Assembly: GCA_016709995.1 (NCBI GenBank)
Contig: JADJLQ010000001.1
Coordinates: 2,328,001 to 2,392,000, forward strand
Direction: 5' to 3'
Length of the DNA: 64,000 nucleotides
Source of the DNA: Saprospiraceae bacterium
GTDB lineage: Bacteria; Bacteroidota; Bacteroidia; Chitinophagales; Saprospiraceae
The position numbers and the translations under genes are program-made. The notes beneath the pieces were generated by a model that did not search any database, was not told where the DNA came from, and was given only the letters and a program-made list of their open reading frames with translations. Below, in pieces: positions 36,885 to 44,952 of this stretch. Within the stretch, counting starts at the first letter, position 1. The number at the start of each line of letters is the position of its first letter.

Positions 36885-37011
36885 ATCCCGATGATGAATA
36901 TCGGGATTGTGACATTTATCGTCACTAATTGACGAAGAAATTGAAAATCAATTTCTGGTGAGGTTGTGACGACTCTGATGTGTGTCAGATCCCGATGATT
37001 AATATCGGGAT
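36885..37011. repeat. Two 23-bp palindromic units and further hairpins downstream of the IS110 transposase
   Basis: ATCCCGAT, a 7-base loop and ATCGGGAT occur at 36885-36907 and again at 36989-37011, with loops differing by one base. Further small hairpins lie nearby, such as GTGAC-7-GTCAC just after the first unit and TCTGA-6-TCAGA just before the second. The region 36783-37114 holds no gene. The repeated units may be part of the IS right end or an RNA structure. Confidence 0.6.
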
Positions 37012-37114
37012 GCTGATAGAACCATCAGTCACTCCGTCATAGGTTAATCCTGATGATTAATTTGTGATACAACACCAGTGCAAGGTAAAATAAGCTCTAA
37101 AATTCAGCTTGTTA

Positions 37115-38770
37115 TTACTCCAAACGTTGCAGATCTCTCAATAAAGCCTGCTTGAGGATATCATAGTTCAAACGTTGGGGAGATATTTTTTTTTCAATAG
37201 AAAGCACTGCTGCTGTAGCGGCTGATTGGCCCAGAATCATAAATACAGGTTCCATACGAATGGAGCCATAAGCGATGTGTGAACTCGACAGGCAGACCGG
37301 CACCAACAGATTATTGCATTCATTTTCTTTAGGTAAAATAGATCCGTAGGCTATAGAATACGGTCGGTCAGGATGCACTCCAATATCTCCTTCGTTTTGC
37401 ACAAAGCCGTCCGGTTTGACATATCGCTGGGCATTGTGGGCATCTAAAGCATAAGATCCCATGCCGATGGGTTGAGGCACCTGAGTTTTGCCCAATGCAT
37501 CAGCCTCTTTCATGATATAATCACCTTTCATTCTCCTGGCCTCCCGTATGTAAAGTTGATGAGGCCAATGGCCATTGTCTTTGAATTCATCTTTAGCCAA
37601 ACCCCAGGTCTTCATTTTTTCTCTTACTTCTATAGGTACTTTTTCATCATTTTGCAGAAAATACATCAAACCCTTTTGATATAATTCATGTTCGCGGATA
37701 ATTTTTTTACGGGTTGCATAATCTGCCTCCGGGTAGGCATAGTTTTTACCTATATAATCCGTGCTAAAGGGGCCATGATTGTTGGTATCGGTTTTACGAT
37801 TGGGTATATCATCAAATTTGTCAAAAGTCTCGCGCCAGCCCGCAGCAAATACCCTGGCTAACAATTCATATCGGTGAGGGTCGTACCTTTCCGGTTTTTC
37901 AAAAAGTACCCGATTGTCAGGATGATTGCTCAGGCACATTCTGAAACAGTATGCTTGAATTTTATGATCTCCAGCACCATACACTCCCGCCGGTTGCGCA
38001 GAAATCTCAGGTAAAAGACCACTGCCAGGATCACCGGGGATAGTATAAGGACTGATATTTGTTTTAAAGTGATGCCCATGTTGAAACACTTCCGTCTGCA
38101 CCCCATTCCAGGTCTCACCATATTCAGCCAGCCCTTCTCTGCCTACATGATAAGACACTCCTGCAGCAGCCATAAGGTCTCCTTCATAGGTCGCATCAAT
38201 AAACATCTTTCCCTGGTATTGATGTCCGCTCAGGGTGCGAATCCTATGCAGCTTCGCTGATTTTTTTGTAATCCCAAAGACAGATCGATCCAACCATTCA
38301 TTGCGATAGATGAGTAAATCATTTTCTTTGGCAAAATCCTCGAAGACAGCTTCTGCAGCATGCGGCTCGAATATCCACATCGTGCGATTGGCTCCATCGA
38401 TGGCAGGAGTGCCTTGTCCTTTGTTGCCATACTCTTCTTGTTTTTGCCATGTCCAGGATCCGGGCTTTTGATAATACTGGTAGAGTCTTTGATAAAATTG
38501 TCTGGAGAGACCTCCGATGACTTCTTTGTTGCCCGTATCAGTAAATCCCAAACCACCGGAAGTCAAACCACCCAAGTGAGTATCCGGCGAAACAACTATA
38601 ACTGAATGACCCATGCTTTTTACCTGGACAGCAGCGATGATTGCGGCAGAAGTGCCACCGTAGACGATGACATCCGCTTTCCTGATGGGCGGTGTATTGG
38701 AAAAAGCGTGGTCAGGCCGTAAAGCAATAACCATAATCAATATCAAAAAGTGGTGGTAGATTTTCTTCAT
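37115..38770 (-). CDS. Exported FAD-dependent oxidoreductase
   Basis: The 551-residue protein has a signal peptide (about residues 1-24) and an FAD-binding domain beginning VIVYGGTSAAIIAAVQVKSMG, a variant of the dinucleotide-binding motif used by the FAD_oxidored family. GGLGFTDTGN, FIDATYEGDLMAAAGVSY and a C-terminal SSSHIAYGSIRMEPVFMILGQSAATAA segment match that family. Members are often linked to polysaccharide or sugar-acid catabolism. Substrate here is unknown. It is 10 bases downstream of the quinoprotein 38781-40493 and so cotranscribed. Export means it acts outside the cytoplasm with FAD bound. Confidence 0.86.
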   Translation of the reverse strand: MKKIYHHFLILIMVIALRPDHAFSNTPPIRKADVIVYGGTSAAIIAAVQVKSMGHSVIVVSPDTHLGGLTSGGLGFTDTGNKEVIGGLSRQFYQRLYQYYQKPGSWTWQKQEEYGNKGQGTPAIDGANRTMWIFEPHAAEAVFEDFAKENDLLIYRNEWLDRSVFGITKKSAKLHRIRTLSGHQYQGKMFIDATYEGDLMAAAGVSYHVGREGLAEYGETWNGVQTEVFQHGHHFKTNISPYTIPGDPGSGLLPEISAQPAGVYGAGDHKIQAYCFRMCLSNHPDNRVLFEKPERYDPHRYELLARVFAAGWRETFDKFDDIPNRKTDTNNHGPFSTDYIGKNYAYPEADYATRKKIIREHELYQKGLMYFLQNDEKVPIEVREKMKTWGLAKDEFKDNGHWPHQLYIREARRMKGDYIMKEADALGKTQVPQPIGMGSYALDAHNAQRYVKPDGFVQNEGDIGVHPDRPYSIAYGSILPKENECNNLLVPVCLSSSHIAYGSIRMEPVFMILGQSAATAAVLSIEKKISPQRLNYDILKQALLRDLQRLE

Positions 38771-38780
38771 CTTGTTTCCT

Positions 38781-40493
38781 TTAATCTATGAGTTTGTACA
38801 CTTTTCCGTCTGGTTTGGTGAGGATATAGATTTCACCAGCTGCATCTTTTCCGAAATGTAGATCCACCCTGTCATTACCACATAGTTCCTTAAGTGTTTT
38901 CAACTTCCCATCCACAGAGACCTGCCATTCCTTTATTGGAGCAATTCGACCCAAACTAATATCAGATGTATTGACATAAAACAATCTGCCTTTGGGAATA
39001 TCTCCGAATAAAAACTTGTCCTCCAGCGAAGGCACCTGAGTCCCTGTATATTCATAACCTCCGGTGATCGCCAAACCTTCATCGTGATCAAAAGCAGCGA
39101 CTGGATAAGTGATATTATATTGATCATAGGCGGCAGGACGAGCAAAAATATTTTTCATATTCCCCTTAATATCAATCATAAAAGGTCCTTCTGTGATCGG
39201 CCAACCATAATCATGACCCGGTAATATCAGGTTGAGGGATTCGATATTGGCATGACCTATATTGCTGACCAGCATTTGGCCGGCTTTAGTCCAGGTGATC
39301 CGATGTGGATTTCGGAATCCCCGCGCGTAGATTTCTCCCAAAGCGCCATTTTCTTTTTCATCAACAAATGGATTGGTAGCCGGGATTCCATATTGGCCGT
39401 TTGCAGCGTTATTTCCACGAGGATCTATTCTCAATACATTGCCCCAGACGGTATGCAGGTTATGCGCCAGTTGAGGATAACCATGCTCTACTGACCCTCC
39501 ATCTCCAACTCCGATGTATAACAAACTATAATCTTCATCCCCGGGATTTGATCGGGGATTAAAGTCGATTTCCTGAACTCCATGGATCACGCTCTCGACA
39601 TTGATCCTGACCAACTCTCGTCCTGTTCCAGTAAATTTTATTTCACCGGGATTTTTGGTCGTCCATTCGGTAAGCACCCATTGGAGTGCCACTGGAATCG
39701 AGTCGGCATACCCAAAATCTGCCTTCGCAGTATTGGCTGGCTCAGTGTGAGTGGTATACAAAAGACCATTTTTGCTGAATTCCGGGTGAAATGCAAAGCT
39801 TCCAAACCCTGTAGCCAGACCAGGAGTATGAATAAACTTTGGTCGTAAGGCGGGCATATCCAGGTACACCACTGGTTGATCATTTTTCAACCTATATAAC
39901 TTACCTCTAAGGTCTAGTACAAATAGATTTTTTGAGCTCGGCTCAAAGCCCAACTTGGTAATCCTTGTCCGGAGAAATTTATTCGAATCAGAAGCAGGAA
40001 ACTGGGTGATATACTTTAATCCGACCACTAAGTCAGACATCGGAATCGTATCCGGATAAGGATTAGCCAATACCGGCAAGGTATCTGATCCGGAAGCGAA
40101 AACAGGTTTGTCCTCGGTGTGCATATAAGCGACAATCTGGTCTAATGACTGGTTATCCAATCCCGGAAAAGGAATCATATAAGATTTGTACCGGGCCATT
40201 AACTGCTGACCTCTTTTATCACCGGCATCAATTATTTTTTTAGGGTTGAGGATAAACGATTTTATCCACCCGGTGTTTACTTCTTTGGTCAAGCCACCCA
40301 AGGGAGGCCCAATGCCTTCCTGGGAAAAACTATGGCAAGCTGCACATTGTTGCGTAAAAAGCCTTTTGCCTTGTGCTATACTCAAAGAGTCTGTTGCAAT
40401 GGAGCTGGTGTCCACGATGCCTTCGTTTTTGCAGGCGACTATGAACGCAAGCGACAGCGTACAAAATATAAAACCCCAATTAAAATATTTCAT
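38781..40493 (-). CDS. PQQ-dependent sugar dehydrogenase with N-terminal heme-c domain, lipoprotein
   Basis: The 570-residue lipoprotein has a lipobox (FIVAC, Cys21), a heme-c motif CAACH (Cys50, Cys53, His54) with an IPFPGL region that replaces the usual Met-containing segment (a Met lies just before, in YMIPF), and a sugar dehydrogenase-type propeller (GSFAFHPEFSKNGLLY, YIGVGDGGSVEHGYPQ, GFRNPHRITWT, GHDYGWPITEG). It is a paralogue of 33457-35193 and shares blocks throughout. It is transcribed divergently from the PLP enzyme gene at 40672 and leads the operon with the FAD oxidoreductase 10 bases later. Confidence 0.9.
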   Translation of the reverse strand: MKYFNWGFIFCTLSLAFIVACKNEGIVDTSSIATDSLSIAQGKRLFTQQCAACHSFSQEGIGPPLGGLTKEVNTGWIKSFILNPKKIIDAGDKRGQQLMARYKSYMIPFPGLDNQSLDQIVAYMHTEDKPVFASGSDTLPVLANPYPDTIPMSDLVVGLKYITQFPASDSNKFLRTRITKLGFEPSSKNLFVLDLRGKLYRLKNDQPVVYLDMPALRPKFIHTPGLATGFGSFAFHPEFSKNGLLYTTHTEPANTAKADFGYADSIPVALQWVLTEWTTKNPGEIKFTGTGRELVRINVESVIHGVQEIDFNPRSNPGDEDYSLLYIGVGDGGSVEHGYPQLAHNLHTVWGNVLRIDPRGNNAANGQYGIPATNPFVDEKENGALGEIYARGFRNPHRITWTKAGQMLVSNIGHANIESLNLILPGHDYGWPITEGPFMIDIKGNMKNIFARPAAYDQYNITYPVAAFDHDEGLAITGGYEYTGTQVPSLEDKFLFGDIPKGRLFYVNTSDISLGRIAPIKEWQVSVDGKLKTLKELCGNDRVDLHFGKDAAGEIYILTKPDGKVYKLID

Positions 40494-40671
40494 ATGTCTA
40501 TCCTTATGAGTCGAAAAAAGACTAAAACTAATACATTAAATTTTTTAAACTAGATTTTACTAAATCGTTTTACTTCACCACAATGGCGCTTTATAGTCAG
40601 ATTAATGCCTGTGAAGGCTATAAATAATTTATCTTTAGCAGACTACTACATCATTTTAACTCAATCGAATT

Positions 40672-42300
40672 ATGAAACGACGAGATCTAATTAAAAACCT
40701 GGGTGCACTGCCTCTGGCTGGAGCCTTTCTACCCCTCAATACCCCAGGCGCTATCATCGACCGTATCCTGGAGCGGGAGGCCGGACCATTGTCTCTTGGG
40801 CCCAATATCTATGAATCCATAGGCGTAGACCCAATCATCAACTGCAGAGGCACGTTCACCATTATCGGAGGCTCAATCGAAAGACCAGAAGTCGTGGCTG
40901 CCATGAAAGCTGCCTCCGGTCAGTTTGTTCAATATGACGAGCTCGCTTTTGGCATTGGCAAAAGATTGGCGGAGATCACCGGTGCTGAATGGGGCATGGT
41001 ATCTTCGGGTTGTGCAGCCGGGCTCAAGCATGTCACAGCAGCGTGTGTAACCGGGGGAAACCCTGAAAAACTCATTCGAATTCCTGACCTGACGGGAATT
41101 GAAAAAAATGAAGTGATCGTACCAGCCCATTCCAGGAATGTGTATGATCATGCCTTGCGAAATATTGGGGTAAAGCTGATCACCGTAGAAACTGCAGAAG
41201 AAATGTCCAAAGCGATCACTGATCATACTGCCATGATCTACCTCATGACCAATGACGCCTCAGCTACCGGCCAGCCTTTCTCGTTAGAAGTTATTGTCGA
41301 ACTCGCCAGACCCAAAAATATACCTGTACTCATCGACGCTGCCGCGGAAGTATTGACCATCCCCAATACCCATTTAAAGCGCGGAGCTTCTGTAGTGGCT
41401 TATAGTGGTGGCAAAGCTATCTGTGGCCCACAATGTGCCGGACTATTATTGGGACAAAAGGATATATTAATGTCTGCCTGGCAGGCTAGTGCACCCCATC
41501 ATGGTCCCGGCCGGGATGACAAGGTGGGAAAAGAAGAAATGTTGGGTATGCTGGCTGCGGTCGAGGCCTGGACTACCAGAGATCATGCTGCGGAATGGAA
41601 GACCTGGCTGTCCTATCTCAATACAATCTCTACTCAGGTATCCAAAATCGCAGGAATCAAAACATCCGTCTACGAACCAGAAGGTCTCGATAATAAATCC
41701 CCTGTATTGACCATATCCTGGGATCCCAACCAGCTCAATATCACCGGCGAAGAGGTCGCTGAAGAATTTGCAAGGAATAAACCCAGGGTTGCGATAGGTG
41801 GCAACACCGGAGCCGATGGACAGACCCATATCAGCATTACTACCGGGCAGATGCAACCAGGCAATGATAAAGTCGTGGCAGATAGAATCTACAACTTTCT
41901 CACTCAAAAGCGAAGTCCAAAAACTACAACGATGAGCCCGGCTTCCGTCAAGATCGGAGGACAATGGGATGTGACAGTGCAGTTCTTTAGTAGCAATAGT
42001 CAGCACAAACTTTACCTGGAGCAAGAGGGCAACTGGATACAGGGCATGCATACTTCTGATTATGAAACCCAGGAAGTGATGGGCATGGTCGAAGGAAATC
42101 AGTTCAAACTCAGGTCCCATCTCAGAAAACCAGGTGATCAAATCACTTATTTATTCTCCGGTACAATGGCCGGCGATAAATTGTCCGGGTCCATTTACCT
42201 TGGTGAATATCAAACTGCCAAATTCACAGCCCAAAAGTCTGCATTCAAAATGGCACGCAAGAAAGTCGTGATCCCAGGTGGACCGCCACTGGCTACGTAG
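40672..42300 (+). CDS. Tat-exported SelA/DgaE-like PLP enzyme with extra C-terminal domain
   Basis: The 542-residue protein begins with a twin-arginine signal (MKRRDLIKNLGALPLAGAFLP), so it is exported folded, with cofactor. The main part (about 45-430) has the SelA-like fold: INCRGTFTIIGGSIERPEV, YDELAFGIGKRLAEITGAEW, SSGCAAGL, LIDAAAEV (Asp222, which would pair with the pyridine nitrogen) and the PLP lysine in SGGK (Lys248). Relatives include D-glucosaminate 6-phosphate ammonia-lyase (DgaE) and SelA-like proteins paired with EF_0837-type amidohydrolases. Residues 430-542 form an added beta-rich domain (VKIGGQWDVTVQFFSS, YLFSGTMAGDKLSGSIYLG) absent from SelA. It is followed by two amidohydrolases. 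Export of a PLP enzyme is unusual. Confidence 0.85.
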   Translation: MKRRDLIKNLGALPLAGAFLPLNTPGAIIDRILEREAGPLSLGPNIYESIGVDPIINCRGTFTIIGGSIERPEVVAAMKAASGQFVQYDELAFGIGKRLAEITGAEWGMVSSGCAAGLKHVTAACVTGGNPEKLIRIPDLTGIEKNEVIVPAHSRNVYDHALRNIGVKLITVETAEEMSKAITDHTAMIYLMTNDASATGQPFSLEVIVELARPKNIPVLIDAAAEVLTIPNTHLKRGASVVAYSGGKAICGPQCAGLLLGQKDILMSAWQASAPHHGPGRDDKVGKEEMLGMLAAVEAWTTRDHAAEWKTWLSYLNTISTQVSKIAGIKTSVYEPEGLDNKSPVLTISWDPNQLNITGEEVAEEFARNKPRVAIGGNTGADGQTHISITTGQMQPGNDKVVADRIYNFLTQKRSPKTTTMSPASVKIGGQWDVTVQFFSSNSQHKLYLEQEGNWIQGMHTSDYETQEVMGMVEGNQFKLRSHLRKPGDQITYLFSGTMAGDKLSGSIYLGEYQTAKFTAQKSAFKMARKKVVIPGGPPLAT

Positions 42301-42396
42301 GTCCTTTTTTATTAAACGAGCATAGCTTTAGTAAGGCAGTGAGATCTCCTCCTGATTTTTACTGTCAGCGTAAAGCATTTAAATCAAACTGATATT

Positions 42397-43656
42397 ATGA
42401 AGAAGAGCGGTTTTAAGCATATAAAGTCACTGGTTTTTTTGTTCATTTTTGTTCTGAGCAACACCAATGCTCAGGAAATCGACCTCTTACTCAAAGGCGG
42501 CCATGTCATTGACCCAAAAAATAATATTGACGCGATCCTCGATGTAGCCATCTCAAATAATAAAATCTACCTGGTAGCAAAAGATATCGCCGCTGATAAA
42601 GCCAAAAAAGTAGTGAATGTCGCAGGTCTTTATGTCACTCCCGGGCTGATAGATATGCACGTGCATGTATTTCTGGGTAATGACCTGGATGCCTATATAG
42701 CCAATGGTCCTACCAGTGTAATGCCTGACGGCTTCACCTTCAGGGCTGGAGTGACTACTGTCGTGGATGCAGGTTCTTCAGGATGGAGGAATTTTCCATT
42801 GTTTAAAAAACAGACTATCGATAAAGCACAGACCCGGGTACTCGCCTTATTGAATATAGTCGGCCATGGAATGGTGAGTCGGTTTCAGGAGCAAGACCTC
42901 ACCGATATGAGTCCGCAGATGACAGCGGATATGATCAACAAATTGTATTCTGATTTCTTGGTGGGTATCAAATCAGCACACTTTTGGGGAGAGTTTGAGC
43001 AGGTAGATCGTGCAGTAGAAGCAGGCAATCTGGCCAAAGTACCAGTCATGGTGGATTTTGGGGAACATGATCCGCCAAATTCCATTGAGGCTCTATTTAT
43101 GAAGCACCTTAGACCTGGTGATATGTTTACGCACACCTACTCTTATGGGCCCAAACAGCGACAAACCGTGGTGGATGAAAATGGCAAGGTAAAACCATTT
43201 GTATTTGAAGCGCAAAAGCGGGGTATCATCTTTGATGTAGGTCATGGTGGAGGGGCTTTTTCATGGAGACAGGCCGTACCAGCCATACAACAAGGTTTCA
43301 AACCAAATGTGATCAGTTCGGATCTGCATACTCAAAGCATGAACGGAGGCATGAAAGACTTTACCAATCTGATGTCTAAGTTTATGGCCATGGGTATGAC
43401 CCTCCATGAAGTCATTCAGCGCACTACTGTGGCTCCTGCCGAAGCCATTCATCGAAGTGACTTGGGTCATCTCAGCGTAGGATCTGAAGCAGATGTAACG
43501 GTATTGAATTTAAAGTCTGGAAGTTTTGGCTATACTGATGTACGAGAAACGAAACTAATGGGGTCAAAAAAATTAGAAGCTGAACTGACTATCCGGGCCG
43601 GCAAAATAGTTTGGGATCTGAATGGGATAAGCATGAAGGGATGGGATGCAAAATGA
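42397..43656 (+). CDS. Exported amidohydrolase (EF_0837-like)
   Basis: The 419-residue protein has a signal peptide (about residues 1-26, cleaved after NAQ) and a TIM-barrel metal site: HVH (His88, His90), a probable carbamylated Lys192 in GIKSAHFWG, His246 in THTYSYG, and Asp309 in SDLHT. The sequence pattern is that of the amidohydrolase/deacetylase family whose relatives (EF_0837/AHA_3915) sit beside SelA-like enzymes. The likely reaction is hydrolysis of an amide such as an N-acyl group, with the substrate inferred only. It follows the PLP enzyme by 96 bases and overlaps the next amidohydrolase. Confidence 0.88.
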   Translation: MKKSGFKHIKSLVFLFIFVLSNTNAQEIDLLLKGGHVIDPKNNIDAILDVAISNNKIYLVAKDIAADKAKKVVNVAGLYVTPGLIDMHVHVFLGNDLDAYIANGPTSVMPDGFTFRAGVTTVVDAGSSGWRNFPLFKKQTIDKAQTRVLALLNIVGHGMVSRFQEQDLTDMSPQMTADMINKLYSDFLVGIKSAHFWGEFEQVDRAVEAGNLAKVPVMVDFGEHDPPNSIEALFMKHLRPGDMFTHTYSYGPKQRQTVVDENGKVKPFVFEAQKRGIIFDVGHGGGAFSWRQAVPAIQQGFKPNVISSDLHTQSMNGGMKDFTNLMSKFMAMGMTLHEVIQRTTVAPAEAIHRSDLGHLSVGSEADVTVLNLKSGSFGYTDVRETKLMGSKKLEAELTIRAGKIVWDLNGISMKGWDAK

Positions 43657-43697
43657 ATAAGCCACATCACATATCTTGGCATGGTTACTTAAAGTTG

Positions 43698-44924
43698 ATG
43701 AAAAAAAGCTGTTGCCTTTTTATATTCTACTTAATTTTTATTACTTATTCATCTTCACAAAACATAGATATCCTAATAAAAAATGGACTCCTCATCGACC
43801 CCGCCAATAATATCCATGCAATAAAAGATATCGCTGTTCATGAAGGCAAAATATTAAAAGTAGGTACTGACTTCACTTTATTCAAGGCTAAGAAAACGAT
43901 CGACGCCAAAGGACTGATCGTCTGTCCTGGATTCATAGATTTGCATACCCATGTGTTCGTAGGTAGCAAGCCCGATGTATTCGCCGATGGCATTTATAGT
44001 TTATCACCGGACGATATTACACTCAAAGCCGGCGTGACTACTGTCGTCGATGCAGGTACTTCCGGCTGGCGCAATTTTCCGCAATTCAAACAACAGGTCA
44101 TCGATCAATCCAAAACAAGGATCCTGGCCTGGCTCAATATCTCCGGCAACGGCATGAGTGCTAAAGACAGCGAAACAGATATCAATGACATCGATCCAGA
44201 CAATGCCTACGCAACGAGACAAAAATATAAAGACATTATAGTTGGCATTAAAATAGGCCATTACCCTGGCAAAGATTGGACACCTTTTGATCATGCACTG
44301 ACTGCTTGTAATAAATCCGATATTCCCTTATTCGTAGAATGTCATTTACCCAACTATACTTTAGAAGAACAGTTGGATCATATGAGACCAGGTGACATCA
44401 TCACCCATACTTATGAAAATATCACCGAACGAATGCCTGTAATAGACTCCAATGGAATGCTGCAGCCATTTATAAAATCCGCCATACAAAAAGGGATACT
44501 TTTTGATGTAGGACATGGAGGGGCAGGATTTTGGTTTAATCAAGCCATACCTGCTCTCCGGCAAGGATTGTCGCCAAATTCTTTCGGTACCGATCTGCAT
44601 CGGTTCAGTATGAATGCCGGTATGAAGGACATGCTCAATGTGATGTCAAAATACCTGGCTATGGGCATGAGTATAGAGGACATCATATTAAAAGCCACCT
44701 GGGCTCCTGCTCAGGCGATCAAAAGGAAAGATCTTGGTACTTTGGCAGAAGGCAGTGTCGCAGACATAGCTATCATCCGAATCCGAAAAGGGAACTACGG
44801 TTTTATCGATGCGAGTGGGGCCAGGATCAAAGGCAAAAAAAAATTGGAAGTCGAGATGACGATCCGTGATGGCAAAATAGTATGGGATCTGAATGGATTG
44901 GCAGCAACACCGTATGTGAAATAA
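43698..44924 (+). CDS. Second exported amidohydrolase, tandem paralogue
   Basis: The protein has about 408 residues. The ATG at 43698 gives a clean signal peptide (MKKSCCLFIFYLIFITYSSS). An ATG at 43653 would overlap the upstream stop as ATGA but would add 15 residues before the signal. Metal-site motifs match the first copy: DLHTHVFVG, VGIKIGHYPG, THTYENIT and TDLHRFSMN. The paralogue differs from the first copy in many positions, so the two probably differ in substrate. It is followed 28 bases later by the quinoprotein, consistent with one operon from 40672 to 46719. Confidence 0.86.
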   Translation: MKKSCCLFIFYLIFITYSSSQNIDILIKNGLLIDPANNIHAIKDIAVHEGKILKVGTDFTLFKAKKTIDAKGLIVCPGFIDLHTHVFVGSKPDVFADGIYSLSPDDITLKAGVTTVVDAGTSGWRNFPQFKQQVIDQSKTRILAWLNISGNGMSAKDSETDINDIDPDNAYATRQKYKDIIVGIKIGHYPGKDWTPFDHALTACNKSDIPLFVECHLPNYTLEEQLDHMRPGDIITHTYENITERMPVIDSNGMLQPFIKSAIQKGILFDVGHGGAGFWFNQAIPALRQGLSPNSFGTDLHRFSMNAGMKDMLNVMSKYLAMGMSIEDIILKATWAPAQAIKRKDLGTLAEGSVADIAIIRIRKGNYGFIDASGARIKGKKKLEVEMTIRDGKIVWDLNGLAATPYVK

Positions 44925-44952
44925 ATCATCATCTTTTGAAAAAAAATCTTGA

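Larger units (their letters stand above)
35250..37080 (+). mobile_element. Degraded IS110-family insertion sequence
   Basis: The element carries a broken DEDD-type (RuvC-like) transposase with about 300 bases of noncoding sequence on each side. Ends are estimates: the left limit follows the promoter of the 33457-35193 gene and the right limit precedes the stop of the FAD oxidoreductase at 37115. IS110 elements lack terminal inverted repeats, so boundaries cannot be read directly. Two structured noncoding regions flank the transposase. It sits between paralogous quinoprotein genes on the minus strand. Confidence 0.75.

Noticed and set aside
36783..37114. Possible CRISPR-like repeat array
   Set aside because: Only two copies of one 23-base palindrome are present, with unequal surroundings and no spacer series or cas genes.
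41467..42141. A 224-codon minus-strand open frame inside the SelA-like gene
   Set aside because: It shadows a gene with clear PLP and export motifs and shows no protein family of its own.
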